In this document: positions 1-7,761 of the stretch, one piece after another | Numbering within the stretch: position 1 is the first letter of the stretch | Layout of the letters: the number at the start of each line of letters is the position of its first letter | From: Alteromonas confluentis | Lineage (GTDB): Bacteria > Pseudomonadota > Gammaproteobacteria > Enterobacterales > Alteromonadaceae | Length of the DNA: 64,000 nucleotides | Direction of reading: 5' to 3' | Assembly (NCBI RefSeq): GCF_001757105.1 | Contig: NZ_MDHN01000005.1 | Span: 1 to 64,000 of the forward strand | Made by a program: the position numbers and the translations under genes | Notes under the pieces: generated by a model | What the model saw: the letters and a program-made list of their open reading frames with translations, nothing else | What the model was told of the DNA's origin: nothing | Database searches by the model: none

Positions 1-807
1 ATCATAGAAAGCATTAAACGGCGGGTGCGTGATGGTAGCGTGCTGCGCTTAATCAGCCAGTTCTTAACAAGTGGGGTGATGGTTGAAGGCCATTGGCAGC
101 AGACAGACACAGGGAGTCCGCAAGGTGGGGTAATCAGCCCCTTGATAGCGAACATCTATCTGGATGCGTTTGATAAGGAGATGATGCAACGTGGCCACCG
201 CATAGTGCGCTACGCTGATGATATTCTTATCTTGTGTCGCAGTCGTTCAGCGGCAGAGAATGCGCAACGACAAGCGACCCAAATCCTTGAAGGTAAACTG
301 AAGCTGACCGTGAACACAGAGAAAACCCACATCACACACAGTGATGCGGGTGTCAGGTTCCTTGGTGTGGAAATCGGGACGAAATATACCCGAATCCAAG
401 CGAAGAAACTGGCATTGTTCAAAATGAAGCTAAAGGAGATGACAAAACGCAACGGGGGAAAACCGTTGTCACATGTCATCAACAGACTGAATCCACTGCT
501 AAGAGGGTTCAGCCAGTACTTCAGGATTGCCAATGCCAGCAGGGCATTCAAGCAAATCGCGAGTTGGCTGAGACGCAGACTGCGCAGTGTTCAACTGAAG
601 TTATGGAAAAAGGCGAGCCGCCTGCATCGCTGGCTACGACAGCGGGGCTACAAAGGCAAGTTCGCGTCCATGAGCATGACGAGTTGGCGCAGCGCAAGAA
701 GCCCACTGGCAAGCTACGCGATGCCAAACAGCTGGTTTAACGAACTTGGACTGGTGAATCTGGAAGACGTTAGAACGGGAAATGTGCCCAGCAATTACGC
801 TGGATAA
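1..807 (+). CDS. Group II intron reverse transcriptase/maturase, C-terminal part
   Basis: This is the C-terminal 268 residues of an intron-encoded reverse transcriptase; the reading frame is open from base 1, so the N-terminus lies outside the window. The GSPQGG motif (palm region) and the catalytic YADD box are both intact near the start. The maturase (X) domain follows. The tail carries the ASPLASYAMPN-W-F...GL pattern common in intron maturases that lack an HNH endonuclease, and no HNH cysteines are visible. The protein would splice its own intron RNA and support retrohoming. The stop at 805-807 lies only 9 nt before domain V, the usual arrangement when the ORF sits in domain IV. As far as visible, the frame is uninterrupted. 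Confidence 0.9.
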   Translation: MIESIKRRVRDGSVLRLISQFLTSGVMVEGHWQQTDTGSPQGGVISPLIANIYLDAFDKEMMQRGHRIVRYADDILILCRSRSAAENAQRQATQILEGKLKLTVNTEKTHITHSDAGVRFLGVEIGTKYTRIQAKKLALFKMKLKEMTKRNGGKPLSHVINRLNPLLRGFSQYFRIANASRAFKQIASWLRRRLRSVQLKLWKKASRLHRWLRQRGYKGKFASMSMTSWRSARSPLASYAMPNSWFNELGLVNLEDVRTGNVPSNYAG

Positions 808-816
808 ACTGTACAG

Positions 817-887
817 GAGCCGTATACGAGGCCCGTACGTACGGTTCTGTGAGAGGGATGAGGCGGTGATGCCTCACCCTACTCGAT
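817..887 (+). ncRNA. Group II intron domains V and VI
   Basis: Domain V is the hairpin GAGCCGTA...TACGGTTC at 817-847, close to the bacterial consensus. Domain VI follows (about 848-887) as a stem pairing GATGAGGC with GCCTCACC; an unpaired A near 881 is well placed as the branch point, 6-7 nt from the predicted 3' splice site. Domain V forms the catalytic core and domain VI supplies the lariat branch point. Confidence 0.85.
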
Positions 888-945
888 GTTTTTAACGGAA
901 AAAAGTCAATCTAACATTAAAGTTTCCCGTGAATTTGAGGAATCA

Positions 946-989
946 GGTTTCTTTTTCTATGCTTGATCAGACATTGTGTTAAAGAAACC
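946..989. repeat. Inverted repeat with 9-bp arms in the intron 3' flank
   Basis: GGTTTCTTT (946-954) and AAAGAAACC (981-989) form perfect 9-bp arms around a 26-nt spacer. It lies between the intron end and the ribosome binding site of the EAL-protein gene. It could be an operator or a leader stem-loop; there is no T-run typical of a terminator. Confidence 0.4.
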
Positions 990-1041
990 AAGTTTTGCTT
1001 GCTGTTTTATTCATCCAAAGGATTTGTAAGGAGAACGACGA

Positions 1042-3600
1042 TTGCTTAGTGAAAATCTGCTACGGGAGCGCTTAGGAAGCGAATATCGCTTCCGTGTCAG
1101 TGAGCTTCTAGACTCTCTCGTCCGAAGTACTCCGGCTGAGAATGCATGCATTCTGCACATTCAGGAGCCAATCCCGAAGAACGCAAACATGCCTTCACCA
1201 CAGACCGCGAAGGTCTTATTTTGGCTACGCGAAAATGCGAGCCTGTGGCCAAATGTATGCGAAGTCACCGAAAACGCCCAGCAAGAACTCGTTGAGGTGA
1301 AGCTTGAGAGTACAGCGCGTTGGCAAGGCGTAGCGAGCGCCGTAGAGACCAATGATATTGTGACTGGCAGGCTTTTTATCGCGGTCTTTTTTCCCGACAG
1401 TAGCCTAAGCGCACATGATTCCGCCTTCATCACCTTAACCGCAGAAAGGCTGGCAAATCTCGTTGAGTTGGTCATCGGTCGGCAACACGACCATCTCAAA
1501 CAGTTACAGGATAAGCTTTCTTTATTCGACACCGTTTCAGAAATGGCTGAAACCGGTGGCTGGGATTTTAATATGCCAGAAGGGAGAATGAACTGGACCA
1601 ATGAAACATATAGATTGTTTGATTTCACCAAAGACTGCCCGATAACCTTGTACCGTGTTCTCGCCTGTTTCTCACCTGAATCAAGGCGAACCCTCATTCG
1701 GGCCGTTCGAAATTTGATTGATAAAGGGATTAACTACCAACTTGAACTCCCGGTGGTCACGCGAAAGAAGCACGCCCGGTGGCTAAAACTATCCGGTAAA
1801 GCGCAAAAGCGTGATGGTGAGATTGTTCGCCTCTTTGGTTCCGTGCAGGATGTCAGTGAACAAAAACGTTTGTCTGCCACTGAGCAGAACTATATTGAAT
1901 ACTTAAATACCATTCTCGATAGTATTAACGACGCGGTGCTTACTGTAGACGAGTTTGGTACCATCATAACTGCCAACAACACGGTAAAAGAGGTATTTGG
2001 CATCGAACCTGATGCTGTTATCGGTGAGGACATTTCGTTTTTGCTGCCGGGAACGCCCGCAGACAAAGACAGTGAATTTGTACATCAACAGTTAAAGCCC
2101 GGCGTTGGCGAGATAAATGGTAAAGAGCTGAGTGCGCGGCACAGTCAGGGGAGAAATTTTCCAGTCGAACTGTCTGTTGCGGAAGTCTTCCAATCTGGCT
2201 TTTCTCAATTTGTTTGTGTATTTCGCGACATTACAGAGCGTAAACAGGCGCTGGATAGCATTTATAATATCGCGTTTTTTGACGAAATTACCCACCTCCC
2301 TAATGTAAAATCCTTTGAGAAAGATCTGCGGAAACTCATCATTGCCGCGGCGGTGTCTGATCAACAAATTTATTGTTGTATGCTGGATATCGACAACTTC
2401 TCTCAGTTTAATCTGTCTTTCGGAAAGGAAACCGGCGACTATATTTTGCGTATTTTCGCGGGCAGATTGAAGCGCGCAGTGTCTTCCCGTTTTCAAATTT
2501 ACCGGGGATTAGGCGATAAGTTTTATATTCTTCACTCACAGCCATTCGCGGCTGAAAAAGATCAGGATGTGATGGAGCTCATCGATACTGTCGAATGGAA
2601 TGTGCACGCTGAACTTGGACGGGAATTTTCCTTACACGGCCATTCTCAGGTTGTGCCTGCTACGTTAGCTTCTACCTATGTGCACAGTCCAGAGGCGAGT
2701 TATGAGAAAGTTGTGGGTATATTAGAGTTTGGTACCAAGCGTGCTAAGCAGCAAGGCCCGGGAGGGCGGATAACCTTAGAACGCAATGAATTCAATGCGT
2801 ACGACCGGCATAACTATATCAGTCAGAGTTTCAGCCACGCCATCGAAAATAACGAATTTTATTTGGTACTTCAGCCCCAGTTCGACGCGAAAGGGAACAT
2901 TGTTTCTTCAGAAGCACTATTGCGCTGGAATGAAAAACGGCTGGGATTTATCAGCCCAGGCGAGTTTATCCCTATTGCTGAAGAAAGTGATGCGGTGGTT
3001 GATATCGGTTACTGGGTTATCAACGAAGCCTGTCGCCTGTTGTCTGAAATAAATGCAAAGGGTATCGAAACTTCGCTTTCGGTAAATATCAGTGGCCGTC
3101 ACATTGCTCGAGCAGACTTCTACGACCGCTTACTTCACACCATTTCTGAGTGGCAAATTAATCCGTGCCAATTAATTCTTGAGATCACCGAAACCACATT
3201 GGTGACCACCATCGACATTGTGCGTAAACGTATCGAACGCCTCTCTCAACTCGGTTTTTCGTTTTCTATTGATGACTTTGGCACCGGCTACTCAAGCTTA
3301 AGTTACCTGAAAGAACTCCCCATCTGTGAGTTAAAAATTGACCGGTATTTCGTTGACGAAATTAACTTCGAAAGCGATAACGCGCCCATAGTGAACACCA
3401 TTATCGATATGGCAAGCGCGATGGGGTTAAGGACAGTCGCTGAAGGGATTGAAAATGAGATTCAAATTAACTACTTGATGCAGCGCGGGTGCGATATTTA
3501 TCAAGGGTTTTATCTGTCTAAGCCCATCGAAGAAGATGCGTGGCGGGAGGTCATTATTCGCGCTCAGTCAGCGCAGCTGGCAATCGCCAGCGGCGGGTGA
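1042..3600 (+). CDS. PAS-domain GGDEF/EAL protein, probable c-di-GMP phosphodiesterase
   Basis: This 852-residue cytoplasmic signalling protein starts at a TTG with a good AAGGAG site at 1028-1033. Order of parts: a GAF-like N-terminal region (about 10-145), a PAS-like domain (about 155-270), a second PAS domain with PAC tail (about 280-400), a GGDEF domain (about 405-575) and an EAL domain (about 590-840). The GGDEF active-site motif reads R-G-L-G-D-K-F (488-494) in place of the R-x-GGDEF pattern, so cyclase activity is unlikely. The EAL domain keeps EALLRW (E624), the NISG Asn, ITET, DDFGTGYSS (D744-D745) and VAEGIE, so it should hydrolyse c-di-GMP. No membrane segment is seen. The input signal is unknown. 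It sits alone between the intron and prpE. Confidence 0.88.
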   Translation: MLSENLLRERLGSEYRFRVSELLDSLVRSTPAENACILHIQEPIPKNANMPSPQTAKVLFWLRENASLWPNVCEVTENAQQELVEVKLESTARWQGVASAVETNDIVTGRLFIAVFFPDSSLSAHDSAFITLTAERLANLVELVIGRQHDHLKQLQDKLSLFDTVSEMAETGGWDFNMPEGRMNWTNETYRLFDFTKDCPITLYRVLACFSPESRRTLIRAVRNLIDKGINYQLELPVVTRKKHARWLKLSGKAQKRDGEIVRLFGSVQDVSEQKRLSATEQNYIEYLNTILDSINDAVLTVDEFGTIITANNTVKEVFGIEPDAVIGEDISFLLPGTPADKDSEFVHQQLKPGVGEINGKELSARHSQGRNFPVELSVAEVFQSGFSQFVCVFRDITERKQALDSIYNIAFFDEITHLPNVKSFEKDLRKLIIAAAVSDQQIYCCMLDIDNFSQFNLSFGKETGDYILRIFAGRLKRAVSSRFQIYRGLGDKFYILHSQPFAAEKDQDVMELIDTVEWNVHAELGREFSLHGHSQVVPATLASTYVHSPEASYEKVVGILEFGTKRAKQQGPGGRITLERNEFNAYDRHNYISQSFSHAIENNEFYLVLQPQFDAKGNIVSSEALLRWNEKRLGFISPGEFIPIAEESDAVVDIGYWVINEACRLLSEINAKGIETSLSVNISGRHIARADFYDRLLHTISEWQINPCQLILEITETTLVTTIDIVRKRIERLSQLGFSFSIDDFGTGYSSLSYLKELPICELKIDRYFVDEINFESDNAPIVNTIIDMASAMGLRTVAEGIENEIQINYLMQRGCDIYQGFYLSKPIEEDAWREVIIRAQSAQLAIASGG

Positions 3601-3629
3601 ACCTTACCCCTTAAGTTAAAAAATTGCGA

Positions 3630-3642
3630 CATAAGTCTTATG
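3630..3642. promoter_or_regulatory. Palindrome CATAAG-T-CTTATG upstream of prpE
   Basis: A perfect 6-bp inverted repeat around a single central T lies 30 nt after the EAL gene and 100 nt before the acyl-CoA synthetase start. The spacer is too short for an RNA hairpin, so a dimeric regulator site is the more likely reading. The cognate protein is not known. Confidence 0.35.
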
Positions 3643-3741
3643 CGGCACTTTGTTGTTTTTATATTAATGTAAATCAAGTTAAAAGTTTTCACTATTGATT
3701 ACATTAAGCGTATTAAAAATCAGCATTCTCAGAGGCCCACT

Positions 3742-5643
3742 ATGTCGTATGCAGCAGAATATCAGCGCTCAATCGAATTCCCCGAAGCATTTTGGAAAGA
3801 CAAGGCGCGCGCGCTCTCTTGGTTTACTTTCCCTGAAACCATACTGTCTAAAGATGACAACGGGATCGACAGATGGTTTGCCGATGGCCAGATGAACACT
3901 GCCTACATGGCCATTGATTATCATGTCGAAAATGGGCACGGTGAGCAGATTGCAGTTATCTTCGACTCGCCGGTAAGCGGGCAAAAATCCACACTCACTT
4001 ATCAGCAATTGTTGGATGAGGTGGCGAAATTTGCTGGCGTTTTAAAATCAAAGGGTGTTGAAAAGGGCGATCGCATCGTTATTTACATGCCAATGATCCC
4101 CCAGGCTGTTATCGCCATGCTGGCAACTGCCCGGTTGGGCGCTATCCATTCAGTAGTCTTTGGTGGCTTTGCCCCACATGAGTTAGCCGTACGTATTGAA
4201 GATGCCCAGCCAAAAGCGCTGGTGACCGCATCTTGCGGTATAGAAGTAGATAAACGCATTCCTTATAAGCCCCTTGTTGATGAAGCCATTGCATTGTCAG
4301 CGCACAAGCCTGATTGCTGCATCGTTTTCCAACGCCCGGAAGTGAAAGCCGAACTCAGCGGAAGCGATGCAGACTGGGCAACGGAAATGCAAACAGCACA
4401 ACCCGCTCAGTGCACACCGGTTAACGGCAGCGACCCTTTATACATTCTCTATACTTCGGGCACCACGGGAAAACCCAAAGGCGTGGTGCGCGACAACGGG
4501 GGGCACGCTGTGGCGCTGAAGTATTCCATGAATGCCATTTATAACATGCAACCGGGAGAAGTATTCTGGGCCGCTTCTGATGTGGGTTGGGTTGTCGGGC
4601 ATTCCTATATTGTTTATGGTCCGCTACTCCATGGCTGCACCACGGTAGTGTATGAGGGGAAACCCGTGCGTACGCCTGATGCCGGCGCGTTTTGGCGAAT
4701 GACAGAAGAATACGGCATTAAGGCGTTGTTCGCCGCGCCCACAGCCTTCCGCGCCATTCGCAAAGAAGATCCGGAAGCAAATTTGCTGGGGCAATATGAT
4801 ATCTCGTCATTGAAAACCATTTTTATGGCTGGCGAACGATTAGATCCTCCCACCTATTTGTGGACAGTGGATAAAACCGGAAAGCCGGTCGTAGACCATT
4901 GGTGGCAAACCGAAACAGGTTGGGCAATTTGTGCCAACCCCACCGGCCTCGAAACCCTTGAGACTAAACCGGGCTCATCAACGGTTCCGGTGCCTGGCTT
5001 TAATGTTAAAGTATTGGATCATGTGGGCGAGCCACTGCCAGCCGGAGAGCAGGGGGCCATTGCCATTAAACTGCCTATGCCCCCGGGTTGTTTACCCACT
5101 ATTTGGGGAGACTGCGAACGGTTTAAACAAAGCTATCTGGAAGCTTATCCGAACTATTACACATCGGGTGACGGTGGTTATAAAGATGATGAAGGCTATA
5201 TATTTATTATGGGCCGTACGGATGACGTAATTAATGTGGCGGGCCACCGCTTATCAACCGGTGAAATGGAAGAAGTGGTAGCTGCACATCCTATGATTGC
5301 TGAATGCAGCGTGATTGGCGTTCACGATAGTCTGAAGGGACAGGTACCCGTGGGGCTGGTGTTATTAAAAGATGGTGCCACCATTGATGAGGAAACGTTG
5401 CAAAAGGAACTGGTGGAGATGATGCGCAAGGAAATTGGCCCCATTGCTTGCTTTCAGCGAGCAGTAATCGTTCCACGGCTCCCGAAAACGCGCTCTGGCA
5501 AAATACTGCGTAAATTGTTGCGCCAGATTGCCTCTAATCACTTGCTATCTGTACCGTCTACGATTGATGACCCAGCAAGTGTGGCTGAAATTCAGGCAAT
5601 CATGCAGAAACAGGGGCTAGTAAAGGAAACGTCTGAGGAATAA
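3742..5643 (+). CDS. prpE: Propionyl-CoA synthetase (AMP-forming acyl-CoA synthetase)
   Basis: This 633-residue enzyme of the acetyl/propionyl-CoA synthetase family activates short-chain acids, probably propionate, to the CoA thioester through an acyl-adenylate. The N-terminal ACAS motif is followed by the AMP-binding P-loop TSGTTGKPKG (about 238-247) and then VVRDNGGHAVAL, a stretch typical of PrpE. The WWQTETGW block and the hinge/C-terminal domain follow, with PKTRSGK whose Lys (K587) is the catalytic and usually acylation-controlled residue. The length matches E. coli PrpE (628). The ATG at 3742 has an AGAGG site at 3731-3735. No prpBCD genes are near, so it may work alone. An acetyl-CoA synthetase role is possible but the internal motifs favour propionate. 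Confidence 0.8.
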   Translation: MSYAAEYQRSIEFPEAFWKDKARALSWFTFPETILSKDDNGIDRWFADGQMNTAYMAIDYHVENGHGEQIAVIFDSPVSGQKSTLTYQQLLDEVAKFAGVLKSKGVEKGDRIVIYMPMIPQAVIAMLATARLGAIHSVVFGGFAPHELAVRIEDAQPKALVTASCGIEVDKRIPYKPLVDEAIALSAHKPDCCIVFQRPEVKAELSGSDADWATEMQTAQPAQCTPVNGSDPLYILYTSGTTGKPKGVVRDNGGHAVALKYSMNAIYNMQPGEVFWAASDVGWVVGHSYIVYGPLLHGCTTVVYEGKPVRTPDAGAFWRMTEEYGIKALFAAPTAFRAIRKEDPEANLLGQYDISSLKTIFMAGERLDPPTYLWTVDKTGKPVVDHWWQTETGWAICANPTGLETLETKPGSSTVPVPGFNVKVLDHVGEPLPAGEQGAIAIKLPMPPGCLPTIWGDCERFKQSYLEAYPNYYTSGDGGYKDDEGYIFIMGRTDDVINVAGHRLSTGEMEEVVAAHPMIAECSVIGVHDSLKGQVPVGLVLLKDGATIDEETLQKELVEMMRKEIGPIACFQRAVIVPRLPKTRSGKILRKLLRQIASNHLLSVPSTIDDPASVAEIQAIMQKQGLVKETSEE

Positions 5644-5694
5644 GCCTTACTTTTCGGGGGAGCACGCACCGAAAATCAAAACTTCTGTAAACAC

Positions 5695-5720
5695 CAAAGC
5701 CGCTCATTGAAGCGGCTTTG
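5695..5720. terminator. Hairpin terminator between prpE and the cytochrome b561 gene
   Basis: CAAAGCCGCT (5695-5704) pairs with AGCGGCTTTG (5711-5720) around a 6-nt loop. A moderately T-rich stretch follows on the plus strand. It lies between convergent genes and could serve both. Confidence 0.65.
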
Positions 5721-5754
5721 ATGTTTAATTAAGCGACGGATAATGTGAGTACCG

Positions 5755-6438
5755 TTAGTAATAAAACTCTTCTTCAGCTGCTTCTGGTGGCGCAATTTCT
5801 ACCACGTAGTACACAACCCCTGCACTGATAAGCGCCGCAATTATCGCCGCAAGTAAACGGGATGATGTAATGCCTTTCTCCGCTGTGGTTTTTTTCCCAT
5901 GTACCATAGCCGGCGCCAGCCTCTGTTTTTTATAAACAGCATAAAATCCGATGGCGGCGATATGCAGAACAATCACTGCCAAGAGTACGTTAAATACGTT
6001 ATTGTGCAGAAAGCTCATGGTATCCAGGGTGGCATCTTCAACCGCACTGCGCCAGGGGCCATCAAGAAACACATCGTCAGTCATAAATAACCCGCTAACC
6101 GCTTGAATCATGACCAGCGTGATCATAACCACCACCACCCAGCCACCTAGTGGATTGTGACCAGCATGGGCATGGGAGTTTCTGGCAAACAGCGTACTTA
6201 AGTAACCAACCACCGCTTTGGGGCCATAAAGGAATTGCCCGAAGCGGGCATAATCTGAACCAACAAAACCCCAGATAATTCGGAAGACGATTAACCCGAG
6301 GGTGAAATAACCGAGATAGAAATGCCACTGCATAGCATTATCCATTAACTCTGCGGTGACATATTGGCCAACCAGCGAAAATACTAATAGCCAGTGAAAG
6401 AGACGGGTAGGGATATCCCAAATCAACTTTTGTTCCAT
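5755..6438 (-). CDS. Cytochrome b561 family protein, di-heme membrane cytochrome
   Basis: This 227-residue inner-membrane protein has four core transmembrane helices plus an extra C-terminal helix (about 190-210) and an acidic tail (EAAEEEFYY). Candidate heme b ligands are H15 (in RLFHW), H39 (QWHFYLGY), H145 and H159; the GHNPLG motif before helix 3 is also typical. Proteins of this family shuttle electrons between quinol and a partner such as a periplasmic cytochrome c or a reductase; the partner is not identified here. The ATG at 6438 has a GAGGAAT site. It is a single-gene unit, with tandem GTTGCATATA repeats over its promoter region. Assignment to the family is firm; the physiological role is not. 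Confidence 0.85.
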   Translation of the reverse strand: MEQKLIWDIPTRLFHWLLVFSLVGQYVTAELMDNAMQWHFYLGYFTLGLIVFRIIWGFVGSDYARFGQFLYGPKAVVGYLSTLFARNSHAHAGHNPLGGWVVVVMITLVMIQAVSGLFMTDDVFLDGPWRSAVEDATLDTMSFLHNNVFNVLLAVIVLHIAAIGFYAVYKKQRLAPAMVHGKKTTAEKGITSSRLLAAIIAALISAGVVYYVVEIAPPEAAEEEFYY

Positions 6439-6491
6439 GTCCAGATTCCTCTGCGCGTTGTTATGTTTGCAAGTTGCTGTCAGTAAATTTC

Positions 6492-6518
6492 TATATGCAA
6501 CTACTATTTATATGCAAC
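6492..6518 (-). promoter_or_regulatory. Tandem GTTGCATATA repeats overlapping a likely promoter of the cytochrome b561 gene
   Basis: On the minus strand the 10-mer GTTGCATATA occurs twice (6509-6518 and 6492-6501) with starts 17 bp apart. The first copy contains a TTGCAT -35 and the second supplies TATAGA as the -10, with a 16-bp spacer. Direct repeats over both promoter boxes suggest a regulator site, which is an inference. Confidence 0.45.
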
Positions 6519-6666
6519 CAATATTGCCTGATACTTATACTACCAACTCCTGACTGCGGGTATACAAATCCGCGTTATTTTATGCCGCTGGTACGATAAC
6601 TCGACGCATCTACCTATGAACAATTGAAAATTGTGCTGTGTCAGGCAAAATGCCCGCAAACAGACG

Positions 6667-7482
6667 ATGAATGAAATAAACATGAAAGTAGCAATTTTAG
6701 GCGCCAATGGGCGCATGGGCCGGGTGCTGATTGAAGCATTGCGGGAAAACGAAGAGGCATATCTTGCCGTTGCCACCGTGCGTGATGACTCGCCGTGGGT
6801 AGGTATTGATGTGGGCGAACTGGCTGGCATCGGTACGCAAGGCGTTTCGTGTTCGGCAGTTTCTACACTGAAACCAGATGATGTGGATGTGGTGATCGAC
6901 TTCACCCTGCCAGCCGCATTTGATGACAACCTGGCATGGTGCGTTGCCAATAAAAAGCCAGTGGTTATAGGCACTACCGGATTATCAGAGCAGCAACTTA
7001 TTGCCCTGGATGAAGCCGCGAAGCAAATTCCACTGGTGTTCGCGGCCAATTACAGCGTGGGTGTGAACGTAATGCTGGCGCTGGTTAAACAGGCTGCACT
7101 GGCGTTGGGTAACACCGCTGATATCGAGATTCTGGAAGCCCATCATCGCTTTAAGCAGGATGCACCGTCTGGCACTGCCATGGCAATTGGTCAGGCTATT
7201 GCCGATACATTGGGTCGAAACTTACAAGAATGCGCTGTTTATGGCCGTGAAGGCAAAGAACCGCCCAGAGAACATAAAACCATTGGTTTTGCGACCGTGA
7301 GAGCGGGAGATATTGTGGGTGAACATACTGCATTATTCGCCGATATTGGTGAGCGACTTGAGATCACCCATAAAGCATCAAGCCGACTGACCTTCGCCAA
7401 AGGCGCAGTCCATGCGGCATTGTGGCTATCGTCAAGAGAAAATGGCCGCTACGGCATGGACGACGTGATTGGTCTGGCCTGA
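6667..7482 (+). CDS. dapB: 4-hydroxy-tetrahydrodipicolinate reductase
   Basis: DapB reduces hydroxy-tetrahydrodipicolinate with NAD(P)H in the lysine/diaminopimelate pathway in the cytoplasm. The nucleotide-binding loop GANGRMGR is at residues 12-19. The catalytic block HHRFKQDAPSGTA begins at H159 with K163, the same numbering as the E. coli enzyme, which supports the ATG at 6667 (271 residues). An ATG at 6682 is possible, as neither has a strong ribosome binding site, and the frame is open further back to a TTG at 6631. The gene stands before carAB as in E. coli, where the order dapB-carA-carB is conserved. Confidence 0.95.
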   Translation: MNEINMKVAILGANGRMGRVLIEALRENEEAYLAVATVRDDSPWVGIDVGELAGIGTQGVSCSAVSTLKPDDVDVVIDFTLPAAFDDNLAWCVANKKPVVIGTTGLSEQQLIALDEAAKQIPLVFAANYSVGVNVMLALVKQAALALGNTADIEILEAHHRFKQDAPSGTAMAIGQAIADTLGRNLQECAVYGREGKEPPREHKTIGFATVRAGDIVGEHTALFADIGERLEITHKASSRLTFAKGAVHAALWLSSRENGRYGMDDVIGLA

Positions 7483-7568
7483 TTATATATTAGATAAATA
7501 GGCTTTTCTGAGGTTAGAGAGTAAAAAAGCAAAACATCAGGTGTTTTTCATATTTTTCCAAATTTGAA

Positions 7569-7598
7569 TTAGACGTACCCTGATAACTCCTATATAAT
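7569..7598 (+). promoter_or_regulatory. Candidate carA leader promoter
   Basis: A perfect TATAAT -10 lies at 7593-7598. The matching -35 is weak (TTAGAC at 7569-7574, 18-bp spacer). Transcription would start near 7605 and give a leader of about 157 nt before carA that includes the terminator hairpin at 7668-7699. Confidence 0.5.
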
Positions 7599-7667
7599 AC
7601 TTGGAATTTGCCAAAATTTAGCGTTTCAGCTTGTCTGAGACGTGTTTATTAGCTGCAAAGTATCGTA

Positions 7668-7704
7668 AACGGGAAGTAAAATTTTTATTACCTCCCGTTT
7701 TTTG
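7668..7704 (+). terminator. Intrinsic terminator in the carA leader, possible attenuator
   Basis: AACGGGAAGTAA (7668-7679) pairs with TTACCTCCCGTT (7688-7699) in 11 of 12 positions around an 8-nt loop, followed directly by a T-run at 7698-7703. It lies after the TATAAT box and 58 nt before the carA TTG start. It may end dapB transcripts, attenuate carAB, or both. A weaker competing pairing TGTTTA (7643-7648) with TAAACG (7666-7671) overlaps its left arm. Confidence 0.75.
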
Positions 7705-7761
7705 TGGGGTTTATTCATGCCACTGAATAAACCGTCGGTTATCCTTAATCTGGAGGTTGAC

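Larger units (their letters stand above)
1..887 (+). mobile_element. Group II intron, 3' portion (5' part outside window)
   Basis: The window opens inside a bacterial group II intron. An intron-encoded reverse transcriptase/maturase reads from base 1 to 807. It is followed by a 31-nt domain V hairpin (817-847) and a domain VI stem with a bulged A near 881, and the intron appears to end at about 887 with the sequence ACTCGAT. The 5' domains and the 5' exon junction are not in view, so the insertion target cannot be identified. The flanking 3' exon begins near 888 and is non-coding up to the next gene at 1042. Confidence 0.85.

Noticed and set aside
7631..7726. 31-codon leader ORF before carA as a gene in its own right
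   Set aside because: TTG start without a ribosome site; kept only as part of the attenuation hypothesis.
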